The notes under the pieces: model-generated
The model's database searches: none
Told to the model about the DNA's origin: nothing
Seen by the model: only the letters and a program-made list of their open reading frames with translations
Translations under genes and position numbers: made by a program
Origin: Caulobacteraceae bacterium
GTDB taxonomy: Bacteria > Pseudomonadota > Alphaproteobacteria > Caulobacterales > Caulobacteraceae
NCBI GenBank assembly: GCA_947475845.1
Contig: CANJMO010000003.1
Location: 1 to 64,000 of the forward strand
DNA: 64,000 nucleotides
Direction of reading: 5' to 3'
Shown here: positions 25,986 through 33,395 of the stretch, piece by piece
Numbering within the stretch: position 1 is the first letter of the stretch
Layout: the number at the start of each line of letters is the position of its first letter

Positions 25986-27179
25986 ATGAGCGGTCCGCTC
26001 AAGGGCATCCGCGTGCTGGAGCTGGGCGTGCTGATCGCCGCTCCCTTCGCCAGCCGCCTGTTCGCCGAGTTCGGTGCCGAGGTGATCAAGATCGAAGCGC
26101 CCGACGGTGGCGATCCGATCCGCACCTGGCGCAAGCTGCACAACGGCACCTCGCTGTGGTGGTATCTGCAATCGCGCAACAAGAAGTCGCTGGCTCTGAA
26201 CCTGAAGTCCCCGGAAGGGGTCGAGATCGTCAAGAAGCTGGCCTCCAGCGCCGATGTGGTGATCGAGAACTTCCGCCCCGGCGCCCTGGAGAAGTTGGGC
26301 CTGGGCTGGGATGTGCTGCAGGCCTGCAACCCCAACCTGGTGATGGTGCGGATCTCCGGCTTCGGCCAGACCGGCCCCTATCGCGACCGGCCCGGGTTCG
26401 GCGCCATCGGCGAAGCCATGGGCGGGATTCGCTACACCACCGGCGAACCGGGCACCCCGCCCTCGCGCGTCGGCGTCAGTCTCAGCGACACCCTGGCGTC
26501 CCTACATGGAGTAATCGGCGCCCTGATGGCGCTGCTGCGGGTCAAGACCGGCCAGGGCGGCGGTCAGGTGGTTGATGTCTCGCTGGCCGAGAGCGTGATC
26601 AACATCATGGAAAGCATCATCCCGGAGTACGACGTTTACGGGATGATCCGCGAGCGCAGCGGCGGCTCGATGCCCGGCATCAGTCCGTCCAACACCTACC
26701 TGACCGCCGAGGGCGCCTATGTGGTGATCGCCGGCAACTCCAACCCGATCTTCCGCCGCTTCATGACCTGTATCGGGCGGCCGGACCTGGGCGCCGATCC
26801 GACACTGCAAAGCAACGACACGCGGGTTCTGCGCAACGCCGAGCTGGACGAAGCCATCGCCGCCTGGACCGGCAGCCATCCGACTCAATATGTGCTGGAC
26901 GAACTGGAGAAGGCCGAGGTGCCGTCGGGCCTGATCTATTCGGCAGCGGACATCATCAACGACCCGCAATACATCGCCCGCGACATGATCCAGACCATGA
27001 CCCTGCCCGACGGCCTGGAGGTGCGGATGCCGGGCATCGTGCCTAAATTGTCCGAGACGCCGGGCGAGGTCCGCTGGCCGGGGCCGACCATCGGCCAGCA
27101 CAGCGACGAAATCCTGGCCGAGCTCGGCTACAGCGCGGCCGAGATCGCCGAGTTCCGGGCCAAGGAGGCCATCGCATGA
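25986..27179 (+). CDS. CaiB/BaiF (family III) CoA-transferase
   Basis: This 397-residue enzyme transfers CoA between carboxylic acids. Family features are GIRVLELGVLIAAPFASRLF, LKSPEGVEIVKKLA, VVIENFRPGALEKLGLGWD, SGFGQTGPYRDRPGFGAIGE, and the likely catalytic Asp in VSLSDTLASLHG. GGAGG lies before the ATG. It overlaps the HMG-CoA lyase gene by ATGA. The pair resembles the succinyl-CoA:3-hydroxymethylglutarate (or glutarate) CoA-transferase plus lyase arrangement, so activation of a free hydroxyacid to its CoA ester for cleavage is likely. Confidence 0.9.
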   Translation: MSGPLKGIRVLELGVLIAAPFASRLFAEFGAEVIKIEAPDGGDPIRTWRKLHNGTSLWWYLQSRNKKSLALNLKSPEGVEIVKKLASSADVVIENFRPGALEKLGLGWDVLQACNPNLVMVRISGFGQTGPYRDRPGFGAIGEAMGGIRYTTGEPGTPPSRVGVSLSDTLASLHGVIGALMALLRVKTGQGGGQVVDVSLAESVINIMESIIPEYDVYGMIRERSGGSMPGISPSNTYLTAEGAYVVIAGNSNPIFRRFMTCIGRPDLGADPTLQSNDTRVLRNAELDEAIAAWTGSHPTQYVLDELEKAEVPSGLIYSAADIINDPQYIARDMIQTMTLPDGLEVRMPGIVPKLSETPGEVRWPGPTIGQHSDEILAELGYSAAEIAEFRAKEAIA

Positions 27180-28105
27180 GCCAGTACGATCCGATCATCG
27201 TGCAGGAAGTCGCGCCGCGCGACGGGCTGCAGATCGAGCGGACCTGGGTGCCGACCGAGGAGAAGGTGCGCCTGATCGACGCCTTCACCGACCTGGGTTT
27301 CAGCCGCATCGAGGTGACCTCGTTCGTTTCGCGCAAAGCGGTGCCGGCCCTGCGCGACGCCGCCGAAGTGTTCGCCCGCATCAAACGCGATCCCAGGCTG
27401 ATCTACGTCGCCCTGGTGCCCAACGCGCGGGGGGCCGACGACGCCCTGGCCGCCGGCGCCGACGAGCTGAATCTGGTGATGTCGGCCAGCCAGACCCACA
27501 ACCTGGCCAATATGCGCATGACCGGCGAGGCATCCTTCGCGGGTTTCGAGGCGATCGCCGCCAAGCCGCGCGGCAAGGTGCTGCTGAACGGCTCGGTCGC
27601 CACCTCGTTCGGCTGTCCGTTCGAGGGAGCCCAGCCCGAAGAGCGGGTGCTCGATCTGGTGCGCAAGTACCTCGACCTGGGCGTCGACGGCGTGTCGCTG
27701 GCCGACACCACTGGCATGGCCAATCCGCGTCAGGTCAGGGCCCTAGTGGACAAAGCGCTGAAGCTGGTCACGCCGGACAGACTGACCCTGCACTTCCACA
27801 ACACGCGCGGACTGGGCTTGGCCAATGTGCTGGCGGCCTACGAGGCGGGGGCGCGGCGCTTCGATTCGGCGCTCGGTGGTCTCGGCGGCTGTCCGTTCGC
27901 GCCGGGGGCTACGGGCAACATTTGTACCGAGGACTTGGTCAATATGTGCCACGAGATGGGCATCGATACGGGGCTGGATCTGGAGACCCTGATCAAGCTG
28001 TCGCGGACCCTGCCGCCGCTGCTGGGCCACGATGTGGCAGGTCAGGTGATGAAGGCCGGCCGCAACTGCGACCTGCACGCCTCGCCGGTGGCCCTGGCCA
28101 GCTAA
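27176..28105 (+). CDS. Hydroxymethylglutaryl-CoA lyase
   Basis: This 309-residue HMGL-like TIM-barrel enzyme cleaves 3-hydroxy-3-methylglutaryl-CoA to acetyl-CoA and acetoacetate. It shows VQEVAPRDGLQIE at the N-terminus, FGCPFEGAQPEERVLDL, SLADTTGMANPRQV, LHFHNTRGLGLANVLAAYEA and the active-site signature SALGGLGGCPFAPGATGN containing the catalytic Cys. Translation is coupled to the CoA-transferase by an ATGA overlap. Its stop overlaps that of the convergent MarR gene (CTAA). A related acyl-CoA substrate such as citramalyl-CoA cannot be ruled out. Confidence 0.92.
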   Translation: MSQYDPIIVQEVAPRDGLQIERTWVPTEEKVRLIDAFTDLGFSRIEVTSFVSRKAVPALRDAAEVFARIKRDPRLIYVALVPNARGADDALAAGADELNLVMSASQTHNLANMRMTGEASFAGFEAIAAKPRGKVLLNGSVATSFGCPFEGAQPEERVLDLVRKYLDLGVDGVSLADTTGMANPRQVRALVDKALKLVTPDRLTLHFHNTRGLGLANVLAAYEAGARRFDSALGGLGGCPFAPGATGNICTEDLVNMCHEMGIDTGLDLETLIKLSRTLPPLLGHDVAGQVMKAGRNCDLHASPVALAS

Positions 28106-28608
28106 GCGGACTGCCTTTGGGGCTGAGGCGGCGACGGTACGGCCAGTTCGGCCAGCTCCGGCGTATTGGCCCAGACCCGCTCCAGATAGGTTTCGAGCAG
28201 GGTCTGCTCGTCAGGTGACAGACCACCGACCAACCTGCGCATGCGCTCCTGGGAGACGATGCGGATCGAACGGCACAGGGCCTCGCCGCGCGGGGTCAGG
28301 GCGATGCGGTTGCCGGTCTCGGAGGTGCGCACCACGGCGCCGCGCTCCACCAGGGTCTTGAGGGTGCGGCTGATGGCGGCGGGGTCGATGCCCAGGGTCT
28401 TGGCGATGTCCGCGCCACTGGGCGCCATGCCGTCGCCGATCAATTCGACCACCTTGGCTTCCAGCGAACCCACCCCCAGTCGGGCATAGGTGGCCGAAGC
28501 CGTGGCCACCAATCGTCCGGCCAAGTAGCCGAGGCGCGCCGATATCACCACGCCGGTAGCGGACGCGTTGGACGCCTTTTCGCGTACCATGCCGATCCTG
28601 AGCGCCAT
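28102..28608 (-). CDS. MarR family transcriptional regulator
   Basis: This 168-residue winged-helix regulator carries LEAKVVELIGDGMAPSGADI, AKTLGIDPAAISRTLKTLVE and GNRIALTPRGEALC, the usual MarR recognition helix and wing. The C-terminal LSPDEQTLLETYLERVW helix is the dimer region. It faces the CoA-transferase/lyase operon tail to tail, so it could control that operon, but no operator was identified. Confidence 0.88.
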   Translation of the reverse strand: MALRIGMVREKASNASATGVVISARLGYLAGRLVATASATYARLGVGSLEAKVVELIGDGMAPSGADIAKTLGIDPAAISRTLKTLVERGAVVRTSETGNRIALTPRGEALCRSIRIVSQERMRRLVGGLSPDEQTLLETYLERVWANTPELAELAVPSPPQPQRQSA

Positions 28609-28764
28609 TGCGACCTGTAAGCTGGGTGTAAGGTTCGGTGTGGATACGGGATAACAGCGTCATCAAAATGGCGGCCAAGCTTGCAACATTGCCGTCGCGT
28701 TACCGTCCCGTAACGGGAGACTCGAATTAGGCGGCCCCAGATCGCGTAAAGAGCGAATTCTCCG

Positions 28765-28793
28765 AACCGCGGGGCGGCCCTCGGGCGGTTTTT
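28765..28793 (+). terminator. Terminator-like hairpin in the creatininase leader
   Basis: The arms AACCGC (28765-28770) and GCGGTT (28785-28790) enclose a GC-rich loop and are followed by a run of T (28789-28793). No plus-strand gene ends just upstream, so it might end antisense transcripts or act within the leader of the creatininase gene starting at 28903. Weak. Confidence 0.35.
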
Positions 28794-28902
28794 ATATTTG
28801 CCGGACTGTGCGAACATATGAGCCTGCCGGGCATCCGGCTCACAACGACAGCAAAACAAGAGCCGCCGATCTCAAGACGGCGCCTGTATAGGGAGATGAA
28901 CC

Positions 28903-29838
28903 ATGGGGCGGACGCTCAAGATCGCGTTGGCGGGTACTATTCTGGCGGGCGTCGCCGCCCTGAGCACGGCTCAGGCGCAGACACCGCTTTCAGCGGCTGA
29001 CGCGGCGGGCGCCAACGGCCCCTACTCCGTGTTCACCGGCACCATCGCCGACATGACCTGGCCGGACGTCGGAGCGCAGGCCAAGGCCGGCGCCGTAGCC
29101 ATCTGGGGCATCGCGGTGATCGAAGAGCATGGTCCGGCCATGCCGCTGGGCACCGACACCTACGGCGCCGCCGTCACCACCCGCCTGGTCAAGGCCGACC
29201 TGGAAGCCAAGGGCATCAAGAGCCTGGTGGTCCCGGCGTTCGCCTGGGGCGCCAGCGATTCCACGAGCGTGTTCCCCGGCACACTGAGCGTGCGTCCGGA
29301 AATCCTCACCGAGTTGATGGTCGATGTGTTCAAGAGCCTGAACAACACCGGCTTCAAGACCGTCTATCTGATCCCGGGCCACGGCGACGCCGGGCACAAC
29401 ATGGCGATCTACAAAGCTGTGAAGCGCTCGGCCAAGGAAGCCGGCATCAAGGCGGTGATGGTCACCAACGCCGCCTTGGCCACCCGCATCGGCGTCGATC
29501 CCAAGGATCCGGATCTGGCCCTGACCGCCGCCGGCCCGCCGCCGGCCGGCCCGCCGCCGGAATTCATCGATGGCCACTCCGGCACCGGCGAGCACTCCAA
29601 CATGCTGGCCTACTACCCCAAGGTGGTGAAGCAGGACGTGGTGCCGACCCTGAAACAGGCCGGCGTGACCCCCGCCAAACTGGTTGACTGGCGCAAGGGC
29701 GGCCAGTTCACCCTCGATATCACCCCGCAAGGCTATACCGGCGACCCGTCCAAGGCCGATCCGGTCAGGGGCCGCGCCGCCTCCTTGGCCGCCGCGCAGG
29801 GTATGGCCGACGCCATCGCCGCTAACCTGAAGAAATAG
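28903..29838 (+). CDS. Exported creatininase family protein
   Basis: This 311-residue protein has a signal peptide (MGRTLKIALAGTILAGVAAL to AQAQ) and a creatininase-type amidohydrolase fold. Metal and catalytic motifs are IEEHGPAMPLGTDTYGA (Glu, His, Asp), IPGHGDAGHN and DGHSGTGEHSNML. The family includes creatininase and mycofactocin MftE-like enzymes; the exported members have no firmly assigned substrate to my knowledge. A Pro/Gly-rich loop (GPPPAGPPPEF) lies before the second metal motif. GGGAGATGAACC is upstream of the ATG, and a long perfect palindrome follows the stop. Confidence 0.87.
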   Translation: MGRTLKIALAGTILAGVAALSTAQAQTPLSAADAAGANGPYSVFTGTIADMTWPDVGAQAKAGAVAIWGIAVIEEHGPAMPLGTDTYGAAVTTRLVKADLEAKGIKSLVVPAFAWGASDSTSVFPGTLSVRPEILTELMVDVFKSLNNTGFKTVYLIPGHGDAGHNMAIYKAVKRSAKEAGIKAVMVTNAALATRIGVDPKDPDLALTAAGPPPAGPPPEFIDGHSGTGEHSNMLAYYPKVVKQDVVPTLKQAGVTPAKLVDWRKGGQFTLDITPQGYTGDPSKADPVRGRAASLAAAQGMADAIAANLKK

Positions 29839-29849
29839 GTCACGCAATA

Positions 29850-29881
29850 AGACGGCCGCAGGCGATCGCCTGCGGCCGTCT
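29850..29881. terminator. Perfect 32-bp palindrome after the creatininase gene
   Basis: Positions 29850-29865 are the exact reverse complement of 29866-29881, centred on GCGATCGC. It begins 11 bases past the TAG and would fold into a very stable hairpin on either strand. No T-tract follows, so it is either a terminator of the U-less type or an mRNA-end stabiliser. Confidence 0.7.
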
Positions 29882-30054
29882 ACCCGCCTAGACTTTATTT
29901 CCCCTCTCGGTTGAAAATATCGCCCGCGCCTTTACCTGGGCGGCGGCGCCCGCGACGACGCGTCGCAATGTAAACAATCGCAATATCCTGCATTTGCAGC
30001 TTCCCACGCCTCAGCTCTTTGGTATTGAGCGATCGGCAGGGGCTGGAGATTGCG

Positions 30055-30639
30055 ATGTCTGGGGAGCCTATTCTAAGGCGTATTCCACAATTACTGACGC
30101 TCACCTTGTACGCGACTCTAGCCACATGGCTAGGCGCCGGAGAGGCCATGGCTCAGGCGCCAGCCGCCGCCCCGGCTGCGGCTGCGGCTGCGGCTTTGCC
30201 GACAGCGCAATTCCTGCAAGCCGTCTCCTCGATGGACGCGTTCGAACAACGCGCAGGCAAGGTGGCCCAGGTGATGGGATCGAGCCTGGAAGTGCGCAAG
30301 TTCAGCCGCACCATGGTCGACGAGCACGCCAGGAACGCTCAGGCCCTGATGGACGCGGTGTCACGCGCCCAGGTCCCAGCTCCGACCTTCGACGTGACCG
30401 CGGCCCAGACCGGCACGGTGAAAGACCTATACGCCGTCGCGCCGCGCGATTTCGACCGCACCTACATGACCGGCGAGGTGGCCAGCCACCAGGACGCGCT
30501 TGAGGTGGCTCACCGACAGCACCGCAGCGAAGCGGGGACGGCTGATGAAGAAGCGGGAGAAGTTCATGGCGCGCGTGTCCGGATAGACCGCCCGGTCAAC
30601 AGACCGGGCGCGTCGGGGGAAGTTCGGATTGGAAGGTAG
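30055..30639 (+). CDS. Exported DUF4142 protein with degenerate C-terminus
   Basis: ATG 30055 follows GGGGCTGGAG and opens a signal peptide (ending AMAQ), an Ala/Pro-rich stretch, then a DUF4142 helical domain: TAQFLQAVSSMDAFEQRAGK, SSLEVRKFSRTMVDEHARNA and TYMTGEVASHQDALEVAH. From about residue 150 the frame leaves the family pattern and becomes Arg/Glu-rich to the stop at 30639. The next frame reads GRLMKKREKFMARVSG and stops at 30584-30586, just before a hairpin (30589-30610), which suggests a frameshift or partial loss of the last helix. DUF4142 proteins are small ferritin-like envelope proteins of unknown function. Confidence 0.65.
   Translation: MSGEPILRRIPQLLTLTLYATLATWLGAGEAMAQAPAAAPAAAAAAALPTAQFLQAVSSMDAFEQRAGKVAQVMGSSLEVRKFSRTMVDEHARNAQALMDAVSRAQVPAPTFDVTAAQTGTVKDLYAVAPRDFDRTYMTGEVASHQDALEVAHRQHRSEAGTADEEAGEVHGARVRIDRPVNRPGASGEVRIGR
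30589..30610. terminator. Hairpin, possible terminator
   Basis: A 9-bp perfect stem (30589-30597 with 30602-30610) has an AACA loop and no T-tract. It starts 3 bases after the TAG at 30584-30586 in the alternative frame of the DUF4142 gene, which hints that this was the original gene end. Confidence 0.5.
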
Positions 30640-30646
30640 GTCGGGC

Positions 30647-31789
30647 TTAGGAGGCGGGGTTCAGGGTCGCCAGGTCAGCCGTGGAGATCGGATCGGCGGA
30701 AGCGACAGGATTGACAGAGTCGCCCGGCCGCACCTTCTGCAGGCCGCTGACCACCACCTTGTCGCCGGGCTTCAGGCCCGAGCGGATGACACGCAGCTCG
30801 CCGATGGCGGGGCCGAGGGTGACGGGGTCGTATTCGACCTTATTGTCCTTGGTCAGGACCAGGACGTAGCGCTTGCCCAGATCGGTGCCGAGGGCCTTTT
30901 CAGGGACCAGGGCGACGGTCTCGGACTTGGAGGAGACCAGCTTGATGCGGGCGAATAGGCCCGGCGTGAACTGGCCCTCGGCGTTATCGAACAGGGCGCG
31001 GCCATTGATGGTGCCGCTCTTCACGTCGACTGCGTTGTCGATGAAGGCGAGCTTGCCCTTATGTGGGAAGCCGTCCTCGGTCATCAGGCCGAGATAGACC
31101 GGCGCTTCCTTGCCGCGCTCGGCGGAGGCGTACTTCAGGTAGGTCTGCTCGTCGGTGTTGAACGAGGCGTAGATCGGCCCGTCGGACACCACGGTGGTCA
31201 GCAGGTCGCTGGTGGTCACCAGGTTGCCGGAGGTTATCGAAGCGCGCGAGACGCGGCCATCGATCGGCGAGATCACCCGGGTGAAGGACAGGTTGAGGCG
31301 CGCGGTCTGCAGAGCGGCCTGGGCGGCGCCGACATCGGCGCGGACCGACTTGGCCTGGGCCTGGAGGCGTTCGAGCTCGCCCTGCGAGACGGCGTTCTGA
31401 TCCATCAGGCGCTGGCCGCTGTCGGCGTCGGCCTGGCCGAGGGCGGCCTGGGCCTGAGCGCGTTCGAGCTGGGCGGCGGCCCGATCGACTTCGGCCTGGA
31501 ACGGGCGCGGATCGATCTGGAACAGCACCTCGCCCTTGCGGACCTTGGCGCCTTCCTTGAAGCGGACGCCGTCGATGAAGCCGCCGACGCGGGCGTGGAC
31601 GTCGACGCTGCCTACCGCTTCGAGGCGGCCGGTCAGCTCATCGAACTGGCGCAGGGATTTGAACACCACCGGGATCACCGAAACGGTGGCGGCGGGCGGC
31701 GGGGCGGGTTGCGATTGGGCGGGCGCGCAAGCGGTCTGGATCAGCGAGACAGCCAGCAGGGCCGAGGCGATGGGGACGATGGGGTGCAT
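30647..31789 (-). CDS. RND efflux periplasmic adaptor subunit (HlyD/AcrA type), orphan
   Basis: This 380-residue adaptor would link an RND pump to an outer-membrane channel. The N-terminus is a signal peptide ending QTAC, a plausible though atypical lipobox. It continues with DELTGRLEAVGSVDVHARVG, FIDGVRFKEGAKVRKGEVLF (lipoyl half), a coiled-coil hairpin (about 95-165), then RVISPIDGRVSRASITSGNL and the beta-barrel and MP domains. In MexE/AcrA-like loci the pump gene follows directly. Here the next gene is an opposite-strand DUF4142 gene and no pump or channel is in view, so the adaptor is orphaned or works with a pump elsewhere. A TetR operator-like site lies upstream. Confidence 0.88.
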   Translation of the reverse strand: MHPIVPIASALLAVSLIQTACAPAQSQPAPPPAATVSVIPVVFKSLRQFDELTGRLEAVGSVDVHARVGGFIDGVRFKEGAKVRKGEVLFQIDPRPFQAEVDRAAAQLERAQAQAALGQADADSGQRLMDQNAVSQGELERLQAQAKSVRADVGAAQAALQTARLNLSFTRVISPIDGRVSRASITSGNLVTTSDLLTTVVSDGPIYASFNTDEQTYLKYASAERGKEAPVYLGLMTEDGFPHKGKLAFIDNAVDVKSGTINGRALFDNAEGQFTPGLFARIKLVSSKSETVALVPEKALGTDLGKRYVLVLTKDNKVEYDPVTLGPAIGELRVIRSGLKPGDKVVVSGLQKVRPGDSVNPVASADPISTADLATLNPAS

Positions 31790-31842
31790 GGGAGGCTCCT
31801 GCAGCGGCGACGAGCCTCCCGGATCGGAGACTCAACGAATAA

Positions 31843-31858
31843 TGTACCGAGCGGTACA
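31843..31858. promoter_or_regulatory. Palindromic operator candidate for the TetR gene at 31978
   Basis: TGTACCGAGCGGTACA is an inverted repeat of two 7-base arms around AG, 54-69 bases before the adaptor ATG. A related site with an intact left arm, TGTACCGACCGATA, lies at 31895-31908. A minus-strand TTGACG that could serve as a -35 lies between them (31880-31885). This arrangement between a TetR gene and an efflux adaptor is typical of local repression. Confidence 0.6.
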
Positions 31859-31977
31859 GATGTCGTTTCTGCTGCAGTGCGTCAAGGGTTATTTTGTACC
31901 GACCGATATTTTATTCTGCAGGTACAAAAACCTCAGGCCGAAGCCGAAGGGTAACAAATTGAAGTTACAGAATTAAA

Positions 31978-32610
31978 TCAGGCGACCTTGGCTTCCAGGC
32001 TTCCGCAGGGCCAAGCCTGCAGCGCCATCTTCACCACGCCGCGCATGTCGGCGAGGCTCATGCCCGAGCTGGCCTGGAGGGCCATGCCCTGGGCCAAGGC
32101 CATGACGTAGGAGGTCAAAGCCTGGGTATCGACGTCCTTGCGGATATCGCCGTCGGCCTTGGCCTTGTCGAAGCGGTCGCGCAGCTTGGTTTCCAGTCCG
32201 AAGCGGCGGGCGACCAGTTCCTGGCGCACCGATTCGGAAGCGATGCCGCCGCAGGTCAGAACACTGTTGACCCCCATGCACCCCGGCGTTTCCGGATCGG
32301 CGTGGGCGTCCGCGCCCTTCATCAGTAGAAACTCAACGGCCTCGTAGGCGGTGGGCTTGGCCAGGGCCTGATCGATGAAGGCGAGCTTCTCGCGCTCGTA
32401 CAGATCGAGCGCCTTCTTGAAGAGTTCTTCCTTGTTGCCGAAGGCGCAATAGAGGCTGGGGCGGGTGACGCCCATGGCCTCGGTCAGATCGCTGAGCGAA
32501 GCGCCCTCATAGCCCTTGCGCCAGAACACCTTGAGGGCGGAGGCCAAGGCCTCGTCGACGCAGAATTCGCGCGGACGGCCTACAACAGAACAGGCGGCGG
32601 CGGGTTTCAT
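31978..32610 (-). CDS. TetR/AcrR family transcriptional regulator
   Basis: This 210-residue repressor has the N-terminal HTH in EALASALKVFWRKGYEGASL, SDLTEAMGVTRPSLYCAFGN and KEELFKKALDLYE. The C-terminal domain has the GCMGVNSVLTCGG element of the TetR group that often controls RND pumps. It lies upstream of the adaptor gene on the same strand, with palindromes between them. The ATG follows a good promoter by only a few bases and has no Shine-Dalgarno sequence, so the mRNA may be leaderless or nearly so. Confidence 0.88.
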   Translation of the reverse strand: MKPAAACSVVGRPREFCVDEALASALKVFWRKGYEGASLSDLTEAMGVTRPSLYCAFGNKEELFKKALDLYEREKLAFIDQALAKPTAYEAVEFLLMKGADAHADPETPGCMGVNSVLTCGGIASESVRQELVARRFGLETKLRDRFDKAKADGDIRKDVDTQALTSYVMALAQGMALQASSGMSLADMRGVVKMALQAWPCGSLEAKVA

Positions 32611-32619
32611 ACCGGCTAG

Positions 32620-32648
32620 TCTATAACCTCGGACGGACCATCCGTCGA
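32620..32648 (-). promoter_or_regulatory. Candidate promoter/operator of the TetR gene
   Basis: On the minus strand TCGACG (32643-32648) and TATAGA (32620-32625) stand 17 bases apart as -35 and -10 boxes. An inverted repeat, GACGGA-CCA-TCCGTC (32632-32646), occupies the spacer and -35, where a repressor could block polymerase. Transcription would start near 32613, about 3 bases before the ATG at 32610. Confidence 0.45.
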
Positions 32649-32693
32649 GAGACAGAGATGGTGGCCCCCGATCCTTCCATCAAGTGCGGCGTA

Positions 32694-32933
32694 TCAACCC
32701 TCGACATCGGTGTCCGGCCGATCGCCGCCCGAAGCGACTTCGCCGTGCCATTTGTCCTTGGCGTCCTCATAGAGGATGCCGACGTCCTCGCCCGCGACCC
32801 GCTGCTCGCCCGCGGCTCGCTCGGCGGCTTTGCGCGCGGCGTCATGCGACGTGAAGGTCTCCGAATAGGTCGCGCCCACCCGATAGGCCCAGCCGCCGTC
32901 GTGCTCGACGATTTCGTATGTGAGCTTGGACAT
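32694..32933 (-). CDS. DUF2188-like small protein
   Basis: This 79-residue protein contains YEIVEHDGGWAYRVGATYSE, then a TFTSHDAARKAAERAAGEQ helix, the pattern of DUF2188, a short domain seen in small cytosolic proteins of unknown function. The acidic C-terminal tail is divergent. CCGGAG precedes the ATG. It stands alone. Confidence 0.72.
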   Translation of the reverse strand: MSKLTYEIVEHDGGWAYRVGATYSETFTSHDAARKAAERAAGEQRVAGEDVGILYEDAKDKWHGEVASGGDRPDTDVEG

Positions 32934-33098
32934 GGGCGAACTCCGGATGATGACGCCCCTACCCTACGCTCAATGGCCTGGGCGGCAATGGCTGGCGCTG
33001 AACGGCGGCTGAACGGCAGGCTCAGTCTCGGCTCAGCGGCGCCGGTCCAAGATGCCTGCTCGGTTGGCGCTCCAGCGGCCGGCAACGAGGTCAAGACC

Positions 33099-33302
33099 AT
33101 GCCCGAGCTTAACGCCGTGGACTGGGTTCTGCTGAACGGATCCGAAGTGAAGGTGGGCGATGTGGTGTCGGCGGACGCCGGCGGCATGCCGACCTATCGT
33201 ATCGAGGAGATCGAAGGCGAGCGCGCCTGGGTACGCGACAACGAGCACGATTTCGTCTGGGTCCTGCCGCTGTCGGTATTCCATTGGAAGGCGGCCATCT
33301 GA
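33099..33302 (+). CDS. Small hypothetical protein
   Basis: This 67-residue frame begins MPELNAVDWVLLNGSEVKVG and contains a beta-rich RIEEIEGERAWVRDNEHDF. ACGAGG lies 8 bases before the ATG; a much longer frame from 32658 runs antisense through the DUF2188 gene and is not credible. It may be a small SH3-like barrel. No domain is recognised. Confidence 0.6.
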   Translation: MPELNAVDWVLLNGSEVKVGDVVSADAGGMPTYRIEEIEGERAWVRDNEHDFVWVLPLSVFHWKAAI

Positions 33303-33395
33303 CGATCGCTTTTGAAGCTGCTGCTGGACGGCGGCTTCAAGACGGCCTCGCTGCCGTCGCTACAATGAACTCGCGATAGATCAGCGAGGCCGCGC

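Noticed and set aside
32658-33098. Upstream extension of the small gene at 33099 (start at 32658)
   Set aside because: It would run antisense through the whole DUF2188 gene; the ATG at 33099 has its own ribosome site.
33313-33341. TTGAAGC/GCTTCAA inverted repeat after the small gene at 33099
   Set aside because: Seven-base arms with a 15-base loop and no T-run; could be a weak terminator but not distinguishable from chance.
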